Assembly (NCBI RefSeq): GCF_000172075.1 | Contig: NZ_ABIC01000006.1 | Coordinates: 1-64,000 of the forward strand | Direction: 5' to 3' | Length of the DNA: 64,000 bases | From: Shewanella benthica KT99 | Lineage (GTDB): Bacteria > Pseudomonadota > Gammaproteobacteria > Enterobacterales > Shewanellaceae | Shown: positions 59,760-64,000 of the stretch, in pieces | Numbering within the stretch: the first letter of the stretch is position 1 | Layout of the letters: each line of letters opens with the position of its first letter | Notes under the pieces: generated by a model | Database searches by the model: none | Told to the model about the DNA's origin: nothing | What the model saw: the letters and a program-made list of their open reading frames with translations, nothing else | Program-made: the position numbers and the translations under genes

Positions 59760-59847
59760 CCGCCACCTGCCCTCGTTACTCCATCAATTAGATGGAAGTT
59801 GTAAAGCCTAATTCTTTGCTCGAAGGGGCGGGGAATGGCACTATTTG

Positions 59848-59873
59848 TGCTTCTTACCAATATTGGTAAAGCA
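59848..59873 (+). promoter_or_regulatory. Leader hairpin before rplM
   Basis: TGCTT.TTACCAATATTGGTAA.AGCA forms an interrupted stem of about ten pairs ending 35 bp before the rplM start. L13 represses its own mRNA in E. coli, so this could be its target (inference). Confidence 0.45.
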
Positions 59874-59908
59874 TTTGAGACAGAATTTTAACATTGGGTT
59901 TTTGTAAA

Positions 59909-60349
59909 ATGAAGACTACTTTTACTACTTTTACTGCTACACCAGAGACAGTCACTCGCGAGTGGTTTGTCGTTGACGCTGAAGGTAAAACTTTGGGTCG
60001 TATGGCTACTGAAATTGCTTCACGTTTACGTGGCAAGCATAAGCCAGAGTATACACCTCATGTTGACACCGGTGATTACATCATCGTTATCAATGCTGAA
60101 AAAGTTACTGTCACTGGTAATAAAGCGAAAGGCAAAGTGTACTACTCGCATTCGGGTTTCATTGGTGGCATCAAGCACATCACCTTTGAAAAGCTGCAGG
60201 CTCATAAGCCTGAAATGATTATCGAGAAAGCGGTTAAGGGTATGTTACCTAAAGGTCCTTTAGGACGTGCCATGTTCCGTAAACTTAAAGTTTACGCTGG
60301 TACAGAACATAATCACGCTGCACAACAACCTCAAGTTCTTGATATCTAA
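59909..60349 (+). CDS. rplM: 50S ribosomal protein L13
   Basis: 146 residues; E. coli L13 has 142. The body matches strongly ([70 protein letters not shown]). The N-terminus reads [13 protein letters not shown] where MKTFTATPE is usual: four extra residues from the repeat ACTACTTTT twice at 59915-59932. First gene of the rplM-rpsI operon. Confidence 0.97.
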   Translation: MKTTFTTFTATPETVTREWFVVDAEGKTLGRMATEIASRLRGKHKPEYTPHVDTGDYIIVINAEKVTVTGNKAKGKVYYSHSGFIGGIKHITFEKLQAHKPEMIIEKAVKGMLPKGPLGRAMFRKLKVYAGTEHNHAAQQPQVLDI

Positions 60350-60363
60350 ACAGGATTAAGCTA

Positions 60364-60756
60364 ATGGCTGCAACTCAGTACTACGGCACTGGCCGTCGCA
60401 AAACATCTACTGCACGCGTATTCGCGAAAGCAGGAACTGGCAACATCGTTGTCAATCAACTTCCACTAGATCAGTATTTTGGTCGTGAAACTGCTCGTAT
60501 GGTTGTTCGTCAACCACTAGAGCTAGTTGAAATGACTGATAAACTAGACATCTATGTCACTGTAAAGGGCGGTGGTATCACTGGCCAAGCAGGTGCAATT
60601 CGTCACGGTATTACCCGTGCATTGTTGGAGCTTGATGAAACTCTACGTCCTTCTCTTCGTGCCGCTGGTTTTGTTACCCGTGATGCTCGTAAAGTTGAGC
60701 GTAAGAAAGTTGGTCTACGTAAAGCACGTAAGAAGCCACAATTCTCAAAGCGTTAA
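60364..60756 (+). CDS. rpsI: 30S ribosomal protein S9
   Basis: 130 residues, standard length: [48 protein letters not shown] and the basic C-terminal tail ending RKKPQFSKR, whose last Arg contacts P-site tRNA. Fourteen bases after rplM. Confidence 0.98.
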   Translation: MAATQYYGTGRRKTSTARVFAKAGTGNIVVNQLPLDQYFGRETARMVVRQPLELVEMTDKLDIYVTVKGGGITGQAGAIRHGITRALLELDETLRPSLRAAGFVTRDARKVERKKVGLRKARKKPQFSKR

Positions 60757-60776
60757 TTTTTCGCTATCGAGAACTC

Positions 60777-60804
60777 AAAAAACCCAGCTTATGCTGGGTT
60801 TTTT
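60777..60804 (+). terminator. Terminator after rpsI
   Basis: AAAAAACCCAGC, loop TTAT, GCTGGGTTTTTT: perfect stem with T6. Confidence 0.95.
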
Positions 60805-60895
60805 ATTGCCTGAAAATAGACCATCTCCTTGCCGATTTGTTAATCTAGTCTTAATCCTGTTCAATTTTACTTTAGGCTATGCGGAATTTTAAATT

Positions 60896-61084
60896 ATGTC
60901 ACTACAGCTAATCATGCTAGCGTTAGGTATTGTGCTTGTTATCGAAGGAATTGGTCCCCTGTTATTTCCTAATCGCTGGAAAGCATATTTAAAGGATATT
61001 TCGAACCAAAATCAGCAACTTCTGCAACGTTTGGGTGGTGGTTTAGTCACCGCAGGTATTGTTTTGTTGATTATTTTTTCATAA
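60896..61084 (+). CDS. DUF2065 membrane protein (YjeT-like)
   Basis: 62 residues with two transmembrane helices (about 4-24 and 43-60) and a connecting loop FPNRWKAYLKDISNQ. Matches the small YjeT/DUF2065 family regularly found just before purA. Function unknown. Confidence 0.88.
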   Translation: MSLQLIMLALGIVLVIEGIGPLLFPNRWKAYLKDISNQNQQLLQRLGGGLVTAGIVLLIIFS

Positions 61085-61117
61085 ATTACTTGCCTACAGC
61101 CCCTATAGATCTGCTAA

Positions 61118-62446
<1,329 letters not shown>

Positions 62447-62454
62447 TAGTAAGG

Positions 62455-62476
62455 GGCCGCATATCGCGGCCTTTTT
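62455..62476 (+). terminator. Terminator after purA
   Basis: GGCCGC, loop ATATC, GCGGCC, then T5. Confidence 0.85.
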
Positions 62477-62639
62477 ATTGGTGTTGATACGGGCAAGGCA
62501 GTGCTCAAGAAATGCGTGATACTGCCGATGACCTATTATGTACCCAATAGGCGAGTATTGATGAGACAAGCTATTCACCGCTAATCGAGTGTCTTGTCTG
62601 ATCACTACTTATGTTTATGAATTTTTCGCGAGAGAGCTC

Positions 62640-63296
62640 ATGCTAGGAGAAGTGCTAAAATTTTCATCGAAAATCATGTCGCGTTATCTGTTGTTATCGA
62701 TAGTAGCGCTGATACCGGCTTTGAGCTGGGCCGAGACTCGAGCCGTGGATATCTATAGTCAGGAGCAGTTAATTGAACTGATCAGGACTAAACAATATCT
62801 TACGCGAGTCACGGAGGATGATTGTCAGTTAGTCCAGGATATTGAGGCGAGAGCCGAGGTGCTTGAACAGCCCCTGTATCAATATCTTTGGGCCGAGATG
62901 CTTAATCATGGTATTTGTGTCAAAGCAAACCCACCGAGAGGGATCTCTTTACTGCGTGACTCTGCCGAGCAGGGGAGCGCGGAAGCTATGCTCAGGATCG
63001 CCGAGTACTATCACGATGGACAATTCGTGATACAAGATCGCGACAGAGCCATTCATTATGTGATGCCCGCAGCGGCCAATGGCGACCTGCCGGCACGTAT
63101 GATGTTAGTCAGACTGTTTGGTGAAGGCTATGGTAGCCCAAGGGATTTCGAGATGGGATATCACTGGCTATATAACGATGTATTTAGTGATGAGGCGACA
63201 AAACATAAAGCCTTAGAATTATTGAAGGTGCTAGAGCAGAAAATGCCGCCCAGTGCAGTTGCCAGGGCAAAACAGGAGCACCTGAGATCCCGATAA
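62640..63296 (+). CDS. motX: Sodium-driven flagellar motor protein MotX
   Basis: 218 residues from ATG 62640 (GAGAG close upstream) or 206 from ATG 62676, which gives the cleaner signal peptide (LSIVALIPALSWA). IYSQEQLIELI, RVTEDDCQLVQDIEARA and LNHGICV match the MotX N-domain; three Sel1-like repeats follow (about 110-190). MotX with MotY forms the T-ring that holds PomAB-type stators of polar sodium-driven motors. The purA-motX-rnr order is known in Shewanella and relatives. Confidence 0.85.
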   Translation: MLGEVLKFSSKIMSRYLLLSIVALIPALSWAETRAVDIYSQEQLIELIRTKQYLTRVTEDDCQLVQDIEARAEVLEQPLYQYLWAEMLNHGICVKANPPRGISLLRDSAEQGSAEAMLRIAEYYHDGQFVIQDRDRAIHYVMPAAANGDLPARMMLVRLFGEGYGSPRDFEMGYHWLYNDVFSDEATKHKALELLKVLEQKMPPSAVARAKQEHLRSR

Positions 63297-63364
63297 ACAG
63301 TACCATTTGTCTATTAGCAATTGGTATGACCCGGAATGTTCCGGTAAAATATTTGAGATATTGA

Positions 63365-64000
63365 ATGATCAAAGATCCGCATTTAAAGCGTGAACAAGAA
63401 AATTATGAAAATCCCATTCCAAGCCGTGAGTTTATTTTAGAATACTTACGATCAGAAAAATCCCCGTTAAACCGTGAACGCATAGCACAGGCGCTTAAAC
63501 TCGAAAGTGAGCAGCAGCTTGAGGCGCTTAGACGTCGTCTGCGAGCCATGGAGCGGGATGGGCAGCTGGTGTTTACCCGAGGGCAGGCCTACGGCCTCCC
63601 CGAGCGTATGGACCTGCTTACCGGTACGATTATCGGTCACAGAGATGGTTTTGGCTTCTTGAAGCTGGCTGAGGGCGGTGACGACCTCTTTATCAATAAC
63701 CGTGACATGATGATGTATTTCCACGGCGACAAGGTGCTGGCGCAGAAAGCCGGAGTCGACCGTAAGGGGCGCCGCGAAGCACGTATCGTACGCCTGGTCG
63801 AACAGAGATCCGCCGTCCTAGTGGGACGTTTCCATTTAGATTCCGGCATGGCTTTCGTCATTGCCGATGACAGGCGTATAGGCCAAGAGATACTCATTGC
63901 CGATGAGGACCGTAATGGTGCTCGTCAGGGTGATGTTGTGGTGCTCGAATTGACCCGTCGCCCGGGCCGTTATGTGAAGGCTGCGGGTAAAGTCACCGAA
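63365..64000 (+). CDS. rnr: Ribonuclease R (5' part, runs off the window)
   Basis: 212 codons from ATG 63365 remain open to the window end. N-terminal winged-helix (SREFILEYLRSEKSPLNRERIAQAL) and the first cold-shock RNA-binding domain (TGTIIGHRDGFGFLKLAEGGDDLFI, MMMYFHGDKVLA) are clear; the catalytic RNB domain lies outside. A 3'-5' exoribonuclease able to unwind structured RNA, important in the cold. Confidence 0.93.
   Translation, partial: MIKDPHLKREQENYENPIPSREFILEYLRSEKSPLNRERIAQALKLESEQQLEALRRRLRAMERDGQLVFTRGQAYGLPERMDLLTGTIIGHRDGFGFLKLAEGGDDLFINNRDMMMYFHGDKVLAQKAGVDRKGRREARIVRLVEQRSAVLVGRFHLDSGMAFVIADDRRIGQEILIADEDRNGARQGDVVVLELTRRPGRYVKAAGKVTE

Overview
The window reads as chromosome of a marine, probably cold- or deep-sea-adapted Shewanella. 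The backbone order rapZ-ptsN-hpf-rpoN-lptBAC-kdsC-kdsD-yrbG / mlaFEDCB-ibaG-murA ... degS-degQ-zapG-zapE-rplM-rpsI ... purA-motX-rnr is the arrangement expected in that genus. The many c-type multihaem proteins, a urocanate reductase and motX (sodium-driven polar flagellum) fit as well. The assignment is inferred from gene content and order, not from a database search.

Layout. 1-2.3 kb: ppnP, a DMT exporter divergent from a MarR regulator with two matching operators between them, and a DUF2182 remnant. 2.9-11.5 kb: a urocanate-respiration locus made of a LuxR-type regulator, a two-component system, an outer-membrane channel, the flavoprotein UrdA, a broken apbE, a tiny membrane protein and a chemoreceptor. 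12.0-13.1 kb: an intact IS30-family element. 13.4-16.8 kb: a compact pstSCAB-type phosphate importer. 17.0-19.8 kb: a gene graveyard with collapsed selA-selB, a 420-bp palindrome-ended repeat, an AraC-regulator relic and an alkylsulfatase relic. 19.9-21.9 kb: a Fur-box-preceded small gene, its decayed partial duplicate, and fumC. 21.9-28.7 kb: PAP2 phosphatase, rRNA methyltransferase, small hydrolase, DUF885 lipoprotein, and a frameshifted FG-GAP protein. 29.2-31.6 kb: a decahaem OmcA/MtrC-like cytochrome broken by eight 11-bp tandem repeats and two frameshifts. 32.4-35.4 kb: a second two-component system and an OmpA-like lipoprotein. 35.5-50.0 kb: mgtE and the conserved nitrogen-PTS / sigma-54 / LPS-export / Mla / murA block. 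50.3-54.1 kb: an accessory unit of 7-TM histidine kinase, response regulator with an ArsR-like output domain, and an octahaem lipoprotein, followed by a deleted ISAs1-type element. 55.3-64 kb: degS, degQ, zapG, zapE, rplM-rpsI, DUF2065, purA, motX and the start of rnr.

Two themes stand out. One is extracytoplasmic electron transfer: UrdA with its flavinylation target, the decahaem relic, and the octahaem cytochrome with its own sensor. The other is active genome decay: at least nine broken genes (DUF2182, apbE, selA, selB, AraC, sulfatase, FG-GAP, decahaem, ISAs1 transposase) plus the broken fagA-like duplicate. There are also several short tandem-repeat expansions: 11 bp in the decahaem gene, a hexamer in rpoN, a tetramer beside fumC, and a short repeat at the start of rplM.
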